64,000 nucleotides of DNA from Metabacillus litoralis (lineage in GTDB: Bacteria; Bacillota; Bacilli; Bacillales; Bacillaceae), in NCBI RefSeq assembly GCF_007994985.1, contig NZ_VOQF01000006.1, forward strand, positions 62,001 to 126,000. The letters run 5' to 3'. Made by a program: the position numbers and the translations under genes. Below the pieces are notes generated by a model, which worked only from the letters and a program-made list of their open reading frames with translations, made no database searches and was not told where the DNA came from. This document shows, one piece after another, positions 37,408 to 45,379 of the stretch (position 1 is its first letter; each line of letters opens with the position of its first letter).

Positions 37408-37748
37408 GAGGCTGGGACATAATTAAAGAAGTCATACAAAAAGACAATAAATCTAAATTCAATTAAGCTGAAAGAAACAAGTTCGTTCCATTGCGCTGCA
37501 GACACTCGCTTTCCACGGGGAGGAAGCTGAGCCTCCTCGGCATGCCTGCGGGGTCTCAGCCTTTCCTCAATTCCCGTAGGAGTCGAGTGTCTTCCGCTCC
37601 ATTCCACTAGTTCCTTAAAATAGTATGCAAACTCAAAAAAACTATTGAAGACGGCAAATAAAAACCCGAACTATTAGGCGAATGTTTAATAGAAATATCA
37701 CCTAATAATTCGGGTTTAACATTAGCTTAAATACTTATGTCCCAACCT
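37408..37748. mobile_element. MITE-like repeat, copy A
   Basis: A 341-base element with inverted ends AGGCTGGGACATAA and TTATGTCCCAACCT (one mismatch). A GC-rich centre (CTCGCTTTCC, GGGGAGGAAGC, GAGCCTCCTCGG, GCGGGGTCTCAGCC) and an internal hairpin near the right end complete it. Copy B at 48440-48779 is nearly the same over its whole length in the same orientation, and copy C at 19171-19402 keeps the ends. No protein is encoded. Together with copy B it brackets the sugar operons. Confidence 0.8.
37660..37718 (-). terminator. Repeat-borne terminator of the sugar importer operon
   Basis: AACCCGAACTATTAGG (37662-37677) pairs with CCTAATAATTCGGGTT (37701-37716). On the minus strand the stem is followed by TTTTATTT, 44 bases after the Gfo stop, so the repeat supplies the operon terminator. 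Confidence 0.75.
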
Positions 37749-37761
37749 TATTTTTTAATGC

Positions 37762-38787
37762 TTATATTTTCACTACTTTTTTCGTCTCATTAGATTCAAG
37801 TGCTGCTAAAATTACTTCAAGTGATCTTTTACCTTCTTCTCCAGTTATAAGTGGTGTTTTTTTATTTATGATAGAGTCGATAAAGTGATCAATAACATGT
37901 GTATTCGTTTGACCCCCTTCATCATTTGTTTGAATTTTATCTAATTGATACTTCACAACCTCTCCTGTCTTATATTGGACAATTAGTGAATGGCCTGGGT
38001 CATCTTCTAATCTTAAAACAGCATTTTCAGCGTATATAATAGTAGAGTTGTCTCCACTGGTTACATATGACCAACTAGCTGCTAATGTTCCAATTACACC
38101 AGATTCCATTTTCAAAATCGCCACTGCGTTATCGTCTACCTGTGTATCTTCTTTTGAAGATGTCTCAACAAATGCACTAACCTCCGCTACATCTCCCAAT
38201 AAATAGCGAATTAAATCTGATTTATGGACACCTAAATCACCTAGTGCACCAATGAATGCCTGTTCTTTTTCAAAGAACCAGCTATTTCTCCCATCAATGC
38301 TCCATCTCTCTGGTCCAGGATGACCAAATGTTGTTCGAAAACTATAAATCTTTCCTATTTCACCGCTTTCTATTATTTGTTTTGCTTTCTGGTGAGATGA
38401 TACAAAGCGTTGATTATGCGCAATCATTAATATTTTGTCATTTTGTTTGGCTGCTTCTATCATTTTTTCTGCTTCTTCTCTTGATGTTGCCATAGGTTTC
38501 TCACAAAGAACATGTTTACCGGCATTTAAAGCAGCAATTGAAACTGGAGCATGAAGATTATTAGGTAAACAAACACTTATCACATCTACTTCTGCAAGTT
38601 TAATAACTTCTTCGTATTGTTCAAATGCATTTGCACCATATTTTTCAGCCATTTCAATTGCACGTGACTTCACAACATCACACACTGCTACGATATCTAC
38701 ATTATCATTTTTTGCATACTCAATTAAATGACGTCTTCTTGCGATACTTCCACAGCCAATAACTCCAACCTTGATTTTTGTCATCAT
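37762..38787 (-). CDS. Gfo/Idh/MocA oxidoreductase (importer operon)
   Basis: A 341-residue NAD(P)-dependent sugar dehydrogenase: Rossmann motif VGVIGCGSIARRRH near residues 7-20, the CEKPMATS motif near 97 with the catalytic lysine, and HNQRFVSSHQ near 125. Its DLGVHKSDLIRYLLGD block (landmark DLGVHKSDL) carries the conserved aspartate and histidine of the active site. GGAGGTAGG precedes the ATG. It is the last gene of the minus-strand operon LacI, isomerase, SBP, two permeases, Gfo. It likely oxidises the imported sugar or its derivative. Confidence 0.88.
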   Translation of the reverse strand: MMTKIKVGVIGCGSIARRRHLIEYAKNDNVDIVAVCDVVKSRAIEMAEKYGANAFEQYEEVIKLAEVDVISVCLPNNLHAPVSIAALNAGKHVLCEKPMATSREEAEKMIEAAKQNDKILMIAHNQRFVSSHQKAKQIIESGEIGKIYSFRTTFGHPGPERWSIDGRNSWFFEKEQAFIGALGDLGVHKSDLIRYLLGDVAEVSAFVETSSKEDTQVDDNAVAILKMESGVIGTLAASWSYVTSGDNSTIIYAENAVLRLEDDPGHSLIVQYKTGEVVKYQLDKIQTNDEGGQTNTHVIDHFIDSIINKKTPLITGEEGKRSLEVILAALESNETKKVVKI

Positions 38788-38808
38788 TACCTACCTCCAT
38801 TTTTTGTT

Positions 38809-39630
38809 TTATCCTTTTACGGCCCCACCTGCTAAACCTTTTACAACTTTCTCTTGAGAGAAAAGATAAACAACAAGAATAGGCAAGCTTGCTAATGTTA
38901 AGGCGGCCATAAGACCCGGTATATTTACTGAGAATTCTCCTTTAAAGTCTTGTAATCCTAAAGGTAATGTCATGTTTTCTGGGCTTGAAATTAAAACAAG
39001 TGCAAAAATAAATTCGTTCCAAAGATGGATAAAGTTATAGATCAACACCGTCATTAAAGCTGGTGTTAACATAGGGAGAATCACTCTCCAGAAAATCCCG
39101 AAGTGGTTACAACCATCCATTTTTGCTGCCTCTTCTAATGATTTAGGAATTTCCTGCATAAACTGAGTTAAAATAAAAATTGAGATAGGGAGACTAAATG
39201 CAATATAAGGCCCCAATAATGCCCATATCGTATCAAATACTCCCATGCTTTGTGTAAGTTTAAAGATCGGAATAAGCGTGGCATGAATAGGAAGCATCAT
39301 TCCTGATATAAATAGTAAGAAAAGAACTTTGTTTAATTTGAATTTCATCCTACTTAAAGGGTAGCTTGCCAATGCAGCTACAAACATGACAATAATTACA
39401 GCTATAATTGATACAAAAATACTATTTATGAAGTATCGGGTTAATCCCATTTCAAAAACTGATGTGAAATTTTCTAAACTAAAAGATGAAAATAACGCAA
39501 ATGGTTCCTCAAAAAAATGACTACGTGATTTGAGAGAAGTTGAAATCATATAAATGAAAGGAAAACCCGTGAAAATTAACAACATAAAAGCAATAATATA
39601 AAGGGGTAGTTTCTTTAACCTCATTATCAT
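38809..39630 (-). CDS. Sugar ABC transporter permease (MalG type)
   Basis: A 273-residue inner-membrane subunit of a CUT1 importer with six segments. The cytoplasmic EAA loop EEAAKMDGCNHFGIFWRVILP (landmarks EEAAKMDG and FWRVILP near 185-205) contacts the ATPase. The C-terminal GLAGGAVKG ending is typical of MalG-type subunits. Its start overlaps the stop of the upstream permease by four bases (ATGA). No ATP-binding gene is in the operon, so a shared MsmX-like ATPase elsewhere probably powers it. Confidence 0.93.
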   Translation of the reverse strand: MIMRLKKLPLYIIAFMLLIFTGFPFIYMISTSLKSRSHFFEEPFALFSSFSLENFTSVFEMGLTRYFINSIFVSIIAVIIVMFVAALASYPLSRMKFKLNKVLFLLFISGMMLPIHATLIPIFKLTQSMGVFDTIWALLGPYIAFSLPISIFILTQFMQEIPKSLEEAAKMDGCNHFGIFWRVILPMLTPALMTVLIYNFIHLWNEFIFALVLISSPENMTLPLGLQDFKGEFSVNIPGLMAALTLASLPILVVYLFSQEKVVKGLAGGAVKG

Positions 39631-40574
39631 ATTCCGTAGGCTCCTTTCTTTTTACGAAAATGATCCATAACCTGAATAATAATAGTAACGAATAGAGCTA
39701 AAAAGAACATAATAAAGGCAATTGCACTTGCATAGCCCATGTTAAAGTTAATAAATGCTTGCTTAAACATATATGTTCCCAGTAATTCCGTTCCGTGGTT
39801 AGGACCTCCACCTGTCATAATATAGAAAATATCAAATGCTTTTAATGATCCTACAATAGCTAAAATAGAGGAGCTTACGATCGTTGGCATTAGAAGTGGT
39901 AATGTAATGTTAAAAAACTTTTGAAAAGAACTAGCACCATCAATTTCAGCTGCTTCATATAATTCGCCAGGTATTCCAACAATCGCAGCTTTAAAAAGAA
40001 TCATATAAAATGGGGAGAATTGCCAAACAATAACTAATAACACAGCAAATAATGCGGTATTCGTTTCACTTAGCCATGAAACGTTTTCAAAACCAAATAC
40101 ATTTATTATGCTATTAATTACCCCATTTAATGGATCAAACATTAGGACCCATAATAATCCGATGGCCACAGTTGACATGAGAAATGGAAAGAAATAAACA
40201 CTACTAAAGAATTTAATACCTTTAATAGGTGCAAATAACATTAATGCCATAATTAAACCAAGAGGAATTTGAGCAAAAACTGAAGTTAATACTACCCATG
40301 TATTATTTGTAAGAGCTCTCCAAAAAACAGCATCTTTGAATAGATCAATATAATTCTGCAAACCTACAAATACTCCTACACCCATTCCATCCCATTCATA
40401 AAAGCTGTACATAAGAGTGGACATAATAGGAAATAAAACATAAACAGCATATATAATAATCGCTGGTGCAACAAATGCGCTAATCGTTAATGCACTTCTA
40501 ATTTTTTTATACTTTGTAACTGTATTAAGCTTAACTACTCCAGGTCTATCAGCCGTTTTTACAGGTGTATTCAT
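39627..40574 (-). CDS. Sugar ABC transporter permease (MalF type)
   Basis: A 315-residue six-segment permease of the CUT1 family. It has an N-terminal cytoplasmic tail (KLNTVTKYKKIRS), a first segment ending YVLFPIMSTLMYSFYEWDG, and the EAA motif ELYEAAEIDGASSFQKFFNITLPLL (landmarks YEAAEIDGAS and ITLPLL near 215-235). It forms the heterodimeric channel with the MalG-type partner, whose start overlaps this stop. It follows the substrate-binding lipoprotein gene by 52 bases. Confidence 0.93.
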   Translation of the reverse strand: MNTPVKTADRPGVVKLNTVTKYKKIRSALTISAFVAPAIIIYAVYVLFPIMSTLMYSFYEWDGMGVGVFVGLQNYIDLFKDAVFWRALTNNTWVVLTSVFAQIPLGLIMALMLFAPIKGIKFFSSVYFFPFLMSTVAIGLLWVLMFDPLNGVINSIINVFGFENVSWLSETNTALFAVLLVIVWQFSPFYMILFKAAIVGIPGELYEAAEIDGASSFQKFFNITLPLLMPTIVSSSILAIVGSLKAFDIFYIMTGGGPNHGTELLGTYMFKQAFINFNMGYASAIAFIMFFLALFVTIIIQVMDHFRKKKGAYGI

Positions 40575-40626
40575 TGGCAGTCACTCCTTTTCTAAAATAG
40601 AAGGGGACAAACCCCTCCTATTTTTA

Positions 40627-41928
40627 TTACTTTAAAACTTCTTTAGCCTTTTCTTCCATTTTTTTTGCTGCTTCTTCAGGTGTCATGTCTAGCCCAAAAA
40701 TGGCTTGTGTTGTATCTTTGTGTAATTCTGCTAATTCAGGTGGAAGTGTTTGGTCATAAGGCATTTGTAAATGAGTTGCTTGTTGTACAACATCATAAAA
40801 TCGTTTTGTGAATTCATCTGCTGGAACAACGTCTTTAATTGCTGTTAGAGAACCTGTTCTATCTGTATAATTTTGAGCTGTTTCTGCACTAGTTAATTCT
40901 TTAACAAGTTCAGAAGCTAAATCGTGATTTTCACTGTTTTGTGCTACTGACCATACAGGCCCAGTTGCTGCTCCGACATGTGTTTGATCTCCTTTACCAT
41001 TAGGAAGTGTTGGGAATAAGAAGAAATCTAATTTCTCTTTAAATTCCGGAGCTTCTTGTTTTACATTATTTAAAAATGAGATAGTCATATCCATCATTGC
41101 AGCCTGACCAGTATACATTAACTGACGACCTTGACCTTCATCATATGGAACACCGTTAAATCCAGGATTGAAGGCATCTCTTTCTACTAACTCTTGAATA
41201 TATTTTCCAGCCTCAACATAAGCAGGATCATCAAAACCTTTTCCTTCTCTATTGAATGCACTCTCAAACAGTTCAGGACCGGCAATTCTGCTTGCAAAAT
41301 TCATTAGATAATAAGCACCTGGCCATTTTGTTTGGTTTGTTAAAGCAATAGGGATAATTTCGTTTTTGTTTAACGTATCAATAACATTAAGCCACTCATC
41401 ATATGTTTTTGGTGCTTTTAATCCGTATTTATCAAATATCTCCTTGTTATAAAAAACAACATCAATCGAAAGGCTTAAAGGCATACCATATACCTTACCA
41501 TCAAAAGTGGCATTGTTTAGCGCAAGTTCATTAAAGTGAGATTTATCCGTTTCTTCTGTGATATCGTACACTTTTCCTTGATCAACAAAGTTCTTTAACC
41601 AGCCGCCTCCCCAACTATGAAATACGTCTGGGGCATCATTACCAGACATAGCAACTGATAACTTTTGTTTGTAAGCATCATTAGGAATTTGTAATATCTT
41701 TACTTCAACATCTGGATGCTTTTCTTTGAATCTCTCAACTGCTTCTTCATAAACTAACTCTTTTTCCCCTGTGTCAATATGCCAGAATTCTAATGTCTTT
41801 TTCTCATCATTTGTTTTACTTGAATCTGCATCTGATGTAGTCTCCGCTGTTGACCCACCCCCGTTAAGTCCACAAGCAGTTAGAAGTAATACAGCCATAA
41901 TTGTTAAAATGGATAGTAATTTCTTCAA
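40627..41928 (-). CDS. Sugar ABC transporter substrate-binding lipoprotein
   Basis: A 433-residue extracellular solute-binding protein (family 1). A short signal peptide ends in the lipobox LLTAC with lipid-carrying Cys19, followed by a Gly/Ser/Thr-rich linker. The mature part shows EFWHIDTGE, HSWGGGWL and FYNKEIFDKYGL, typical of CUT1 sugar-binding proteins. The TTG at 41928 is chosen because AAAGGGG lies 9 bases before it; the ATG nine bases earlier touches the ribosome site. It delivers the sugar to the two downstream permeases. Confidence 0.92.
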   Translation of the reverse strand: MKKLLSILTIMAVLLLTACGLNGGGSTAETTSDADSSKTNDEKKTLEFWHIDTGEKELVYEEAVERFKEKHPDVEVKILQIPNDAYKQKLSVAMSGNDAPDVFHSWGGGWLKNFVDQGKVYDITEETDKSHFNELALNNATFDGKVYGMPLSLSIDVVFYNKEIFDKYGLKAPKTYDEWLNVIDTLNKNEIIPIALTNQTKWPGAYYLMNFASRIAGPELFESAFNREGKGFDDPAYVEAGKYIQELVERDAFNPGFNGVPYDEGQGRQLMYTGQAAMMDMTISFLNNVKQEAPEFKEKLDFFLFPTLPNGKGDQTHVGAATGPVWSVAQNSENHDLASELVKELTSAETAQNYTDRTGSLTAIKDVVPADEFTKRFYDVVQQATHLQMPYDQTLPPELAELHKDTTQAIFGLDMTPEEAAKKMEEKAKEVLK

Positions 41929-41963
41929 TTCTTCCATCCCCTTTGTTTTCGTTATTAGACTTT

Positions 41964-42728
41964 TTAAAAAGTAATTAATTTCTTACTTTTCAGATAATTC
42001 ATACTAATTTCTATGCTATCTAGAGGCAAGCTTCTTGATCTGTCCTGCTCAACAACAAACCACTCTACTTTCGATTGTTCCCCTTGCTTAAGTACCCCAT
42101 CTAGATTTACACCACCAGTTCCTAACTCTGCAAAAAATTCATCTCCATCTGTTGTCATATCCTTTATGTGAACAAGCGGTGTTCTTCCTCCATATCGTTT
42201 TAACCACAGAACTGGATCTTCTCCGGCTTTAGTTAACCAGTAAATATCAAACTCTGCCTTAACCCATTCAGAATTTGTTTCCTCTAATAGGAGTTCTAGA
42301 GGCATTTTGCCATTATCTAACTTCACTAATTCAAAGTCATGATTATGATAAGAAAGAGTTATTCCTGCTTCATGACACTTTCGTCCAATTGCATTTAAGA
42401 TTGGAATGAGCTCAAAGTAAGCCTCTTTTGATCTTCTTTCAGTTGGGAGTACAGGACATACAACATGTTGACTACCAATTATTTGCTGATATTCAATGAC
42501 TTGCTCTAATTCGCTTTCAAGCAGTGATAGTTGCACGTGGCTAGAACTTGCTTTCAGTCCTAGTCGATCAAGTTCCTTTCTCATTTGATATGCTTTTATT
42601 CCTCCATATCCAGCAAACTCGACCCCTTGATAACCAAGCTTTGCTACCTTTTCCAATGTACCTATAAAATCTTTTCCAGTCTCTTCACGTAAAGTGTATA
42701 ACTGTAAACTGTATTGAATATTTGCCAA
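41964..42728 (-). CDS. Sugar phosphate isomerase/epimerase-like TIM barrel
   Basis: A 254-residue xylose-isomerase-like (AP endonuclease 2) barrel. Metal-site landmarks are YHNHDFEL near residue 125 (His pair), KAEFDIYWL near 165 (Glu-x-Asp), LVHIKDM near 195 (His and Asp) and WFVVEQDRS near 235. In sugar clusters these enzymes isomerise, epimerise or eliminate from keto-sugars. The TTG start follows AGGGGGAT. It opens the importer operon after the LacI gene, with operator-like palindromes on its upstream side. Confidence 0.85.
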   Translation of the reverse strand: MANIQYSLQLYTLREETGKDFIGTLEKVAKLGYQGVEFAGYGGIKAYQMRKELDRLGLKASSSHVQLSLLESELEQVIEYQQIIGSQHVVCPVLPTERRSKEAYFELIPILNAIGRKCHEAGITLSYHNHDFELVKLDNGKMPLELLLEETNSEWVKAEFDIYWLTKAGEDPVLWLKRYGGRTPLVHIKDMTTDGDEFFAELGTGGVNLDGVLKQGEQSKVEWFVVEQDRSRSLPLDSIEISMNYLKSKKLITF

Positions 42729-42755
42729 AATAATCCCCCTTTCTAACAGTTAAAA

Positions 42756-42769
42756 TGTAACCGGTTACA
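42756..42769. promoter_or_regulatory. LacI/CcpA-type operator O1
   Basis: The perfect 14-base palindrome TGTAACCGGTTACA lies 28 bases before the isomerase start. It has the form of a LacI-family operator and repeats almost exactly at 42819 and 43923. Confidence 0.8.
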
Positions 42770-42818
42770 ATTATATTCACGATTACTAACGACTTTCCGC
42801 TACTCACCCCCTTTAAAT

Positions 42819-42832
42819 TGTAACCGATTACA
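42819..42832. promoter_or_regulatory. LacI/CcpA-type operator O2
   Basis: TGTAACCGATTACA, one base from a perfect palindrome, lies 50 bases from O1 and just after the LacI stop codon. The spacing could allow cooperative binding or looping with O1 over the importer promoter. Confidence 0.75.
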
Positions 42833-42834
42833 TT

Positions 42835-43866
42835 TTATGTACTAATTTCTTCATTCATTACCTTTTCTTTTATTTTTCCACCACAGGAATCCCTAACAAG
42901 TAATTCACATTCTAATATATATTGTGACTTAAGTATTGGCTTTCCTTGAATTTGTTGTAATAATAATTTCATAGACTTTTGACCCATCTCAAAAAGCGGT
43001 TGTGCTACTGTCGTTATGGCTGGGTCAAATTTAGATGAAAATGTAATATTATCGAATCCTACAACAGCAATATCTTTGGGAACATCAAGTCCAAGTTCTT
43101 TCGCTGCTTTTACTGCTCCCATAGCCATTTCATCATTTGCTGCAAAAATTGCAGTTGGTGTTTTTTCAATTGCCATTAATTTCAGCATTTGATTATAGCC
43201 AGATTCAAAGGTGAAATCTCCCTCTTGAACTAGCATATTCCGAACTTCAATATTATTCTGCATCAACGCTTGTCGATAACCACTATATCTACCTTTAGAA
43301 ATCGCAAATTGCAAGGGTCCAGTTATATGGGCAATTTCTCTGTGACCAAGACTTATAAGATGTTCAACAGCTTCTCGACTACTACTAACATTGTCGATTG
43401 ATACAGATGGAACCTTTAATCCCTCAATATATGCTGTAGCTAGAACTAGAGGATATTCTTCACTTAAAGACTTAATATAGTTGGGATCCATCCTTTCAGA
43501 TAACAGAATCATACCGTCTGTTTGCCTTTTCTTTAGTAAATCAACTAAGTTATATTCGTTTTCAACTTTTCTATTTGTATTACCTAGTAACACACGATAT
43601 CCATGACTTGCTGCTTCGTATTCTATTCCTTCTATAATTCCAGAAAATACTGTATTTATAATACTAGGTACAACTACGAGAATTATGTTTGTTTCATTTC
43701 TTCGAAACTGTCGAGCTAGCATGTTGGGTTTATAATTTACCTCATCAATTACACTTAGTACTTTATTTCTCGTTGCCTCCTTTACAGTTTCTGGATTATG
43801 TAGAACCCTAGAAACTGTTGCGACTGAAACATTTGCTAATTTTGCTACATCACGCATTTTTACCAT
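42835..43866 (-). CDS. LacI-family regulator of the importer operon
   Basis: A 343-residue repressor. The N-terminal helix-turn-helix and hinge read MRDVAKLANVSVATVSRVLHN (landmarks VAKLANVS, ATVSRVL), with NPETV and NYKPNMLAR following. A periplasmic-binding-protein-like effector domain with AIFAANDEMAMGAVKAA and VVGFDNITFSS fills the rest. The start at 43866 follows AAGGAGAATGG. Operators O1-O3 flank it, so it likely represses both itself and the importer operon until its sugar ligand is present. Confidence 0.92.
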   Translation of the reverse strand: MVKMRDVAKLANVSVATVSRVLHNPETVKEATRNKVLSVIDEVNYKPNMLARQFRRNETNIILVVVPSIINTVFSGIIEGIEYEAASHGYRVLLGNTNRKVENEYNLVDLLKKRQTDGMILLSERMDPNYIKSLSEEYPLVLATAYIEGLKVPSVSIDNVSSSREAVEHLISLGHREIAHITGPLQFAISKGRYSGYRQALMQNNIEVRNMLVQEGDFTFESGYNQMLKLMAIEKTPTAIFAANDEMAMGAVKAAKELGLDVPKDIAVVGFDNITFSSKFDPAITTVAQPLFEMGQKSMKLLLQQIQGKPILKSQYILECELLVRDSCGGKIKEKVMNEEIST

Positions 43867-43922
43867 GTACCATTCTCCTTGCGGATAACTTATCATTCTA
43901 TGTTTGTTTCAGTTTCAATTTT

Positions 43923-43936
43923 TGTAAACGGTTACA
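43923..43936. promoter_or_regulatory. LacI/CcpA-type operator O3
   Basis: TGTAAACGGTTACA lies 57 bases before the LacI start, suiting autorepression. Read with the preceding T it also fits the CcpA cre consensus well, so catabolite control is a second possibility. Confidence 0.75.
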
Positions 43937-44002
43937 TTTTTGATTATAAAGCCTACCAAACTATGTTTCAACACCATTTTCCAAAACAGGTAAAAAAGCC
44001 CA

Positions 44003-44037
44003 TAAAAAAAAGCCTCCATACAAAGGTATGAAGGCTC
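44003..44037 (-). terminator. Terminator upstream of the LacI gene
   Basis: AGCCTCCATAC (44011-44021) and GTATGAAGGCT (44026-44036) pair with one mismatch, and on the minus strand the stem is followed by TTTTTTTT. No minus-strand gene lies upstream, so it may insulate the LacI promoter or end a short RNA. Confidence 0.75.
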
Positions 44038-44052
44038 CTCAAGTTTTTCATA

Positions 44053-44080
44053 TAGAAAGTATCAGGGGGGATACTGTCTA
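44053..44080. other. Dyad with G-run loop
   Basis: TAGAAAGTATC (44053-44063) and GATACTGTCTA (44070-44080) pair with one mismatch around the loop AGGGGG. It lies between the divergent sugar operons, 16 bases from the terminator above. No start codon is suitably placed after the G-run, so a peptide gene is not supported. Confidence 0.5.
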
Positions 44081-44202
44081 TTGCAATTTACCCTAATCTC
44101 AAGAAAATAAACATGAATTTTTAAAATTTTTGACTGTTTTAAAATTAAATCTAATAAAGCAGTGATGAGTAGCAAAATCATCATTAATTTTATTGTTATC
44201 CA

Positions 44203-44231
44203 TTGACATTCTTTTCAAAAAAAGAGAAAAT
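44203..44231 (+). promoter_or_regulatory. Candidate promoter of the second LacI operon
   Basis: TTGACA (44203-44208) is followed after 17 bases by GAAAAT (44226-44231), a good -35 and a weak -10, 29 bases before the LacI start. Confidence 0.5.
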
Positions 44232-44259
44232 GAACGCGTGTACATAATAGTTACAGGGG

Positions 44260-45291
44260 GTGAATAAATTAGCTAGTAGAAAAGATGTTGCCCGATTAGC
44301 AGGAGTCTCCGAAGCTACTGTTTCTAGGGTATTCAACAATATCTCGCCTTTGCGAGAGCAGACAAAACAAAAAGTATTACAAGCAGCGAAAGAGCTAAAT
44401 TATCACCCTAATGTTATTGCGCAAAACTTTGCAAAAGGAAAAAGCAATAACATTGGTGTTATCGTTCCTTATCTTCCAAAAGTGAACTTACTGTCTACTC
44501 ATTATTTTTCAGAGCTAGTTAGTGGGATTGGCGCACGACTTGGTGAATTAGGATATGGTTTATTGTTAATATTTCAAAGACCTGATGAACGAAAAGATTA
44601 TGTTCAGCTTTTTCACTCACAAAGAGTAGACGGCTGTATCATCTTAGGTGCCAGACATAACCAAAATGAACTAGAGGCAATTGAAAAACTTCATCAATTG
44701 AAATTGCCCTACTGTCTTATTAATCAAGCTTTTTCTGAGCAGCATTTTCATTTTATTGATGCAGATCATGTGGATGGTAGCTATCAAGCAACAACTGCTT
44801 TACTAGAAAAAGGATTTCAACAAGTTCTGTTTTTAAATGGACCGCTCGAATTTTCTAATAGTCTAGACAGACTTGAAGGATATAATAAAGCACTTCGTCA
44901 AAAAGGAATATCATTGAACGAGGCATTAATTTTCGAAGGAAATTATAGTCGAAAAAGCGGATATAAAGCTGGAGACAAAATTTCTACCTTATTAACAAAA
45001 TCAAAAGCAATTCTTTCAGCGAATGACCGAATGGCTATTGGCCTTATGCAAAAGCTTAATGAATTAGGTTTTCATGCTGGTAAGGATTATGCGATTATCG
45101 GCTATGATAACTCTGAAATCGCAAAAATGACCACTCCATCATTAAGTTCTGTAAATGTTCCACTTTATGAAATGGGACAATTAGCAGCTGAGAAGGTTCT
45201 TCAATCCATTACACATGATATAAATGAGCAAATTATGATTAAACTATCCGTTTCATTAATTGAAAGAGAATCTTCATTACATGTGCACTAA
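44260..45291 (+). CDS. LacI-family regulator of the ThuA operon
   Basis: A 343-residue repressor with DNA-binding head RKDVARLAGVSEATVSRVFNN (landmarks VARLAGVS, ATVSRVF) and hinge YHPNVIAQNFAKGKS. Its effector domain has AILSANDRMAIGLMQ and IIGYDNSEIAKM. The only possible start is GTG 44260, unusually close to the AGGGGG site, so initiation may be weak. It is divergent from the other LacI gene and precedes Gfo-ThuA-Gfo on the plus strand, which it probably controls. The two LacI proteins differ enough in recognition helix context that their operators need not be shared. Confidence 0.9.
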   Translation: MNKLASRKDVARLAGVSEATVSRVFNNISPLREQTKQKVLQAAKELNYHPNVIAQNFAKGKSNNIGVIVPYLPKVNLLSTHYFSELVSGIGARLGELGYGLLLIFQRPDERKDYVQLFHSQRVDGCIILGARHNQNELEAIEKLHQLKLPYCLINQAFSEQHFHFIDADHVDGSYQATTALLEKGFQQVLFLNGPLEFSNSLDRLEGYNKALRQKGISLNEALIFEGNYSRKSGYKAGDKISTLLTKSKAILSANDRMAIGLMQKLNELGFHAGKDYAIIGYDNSEIAKMTTPSLSSVNVPLYEMGQLAAEKVLQSITHDINEQIMIKLSVSLIERESSLHVH

Positions 45292-45379
45292 TATTGTGCT
45301 AATAATCGGCATTAATACTTATTTTAGATTTTTTTGTTTATAAAATACTTTCTATCAAACTTTGAAAAGAGGAAATATT

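Noticed and set aside
37398-37607. 69-codon minus-strand open frame
   Set aside because: It lies inside MITE-like copy A; the equivalent frame is not kept in copy B.
44059-44109. Leader peptide after AGGGGGG at 44064-44070
   Set aside because: The only nearby start is a TTG giving nine codons, and the G-run is better explained as a hairpin loop.
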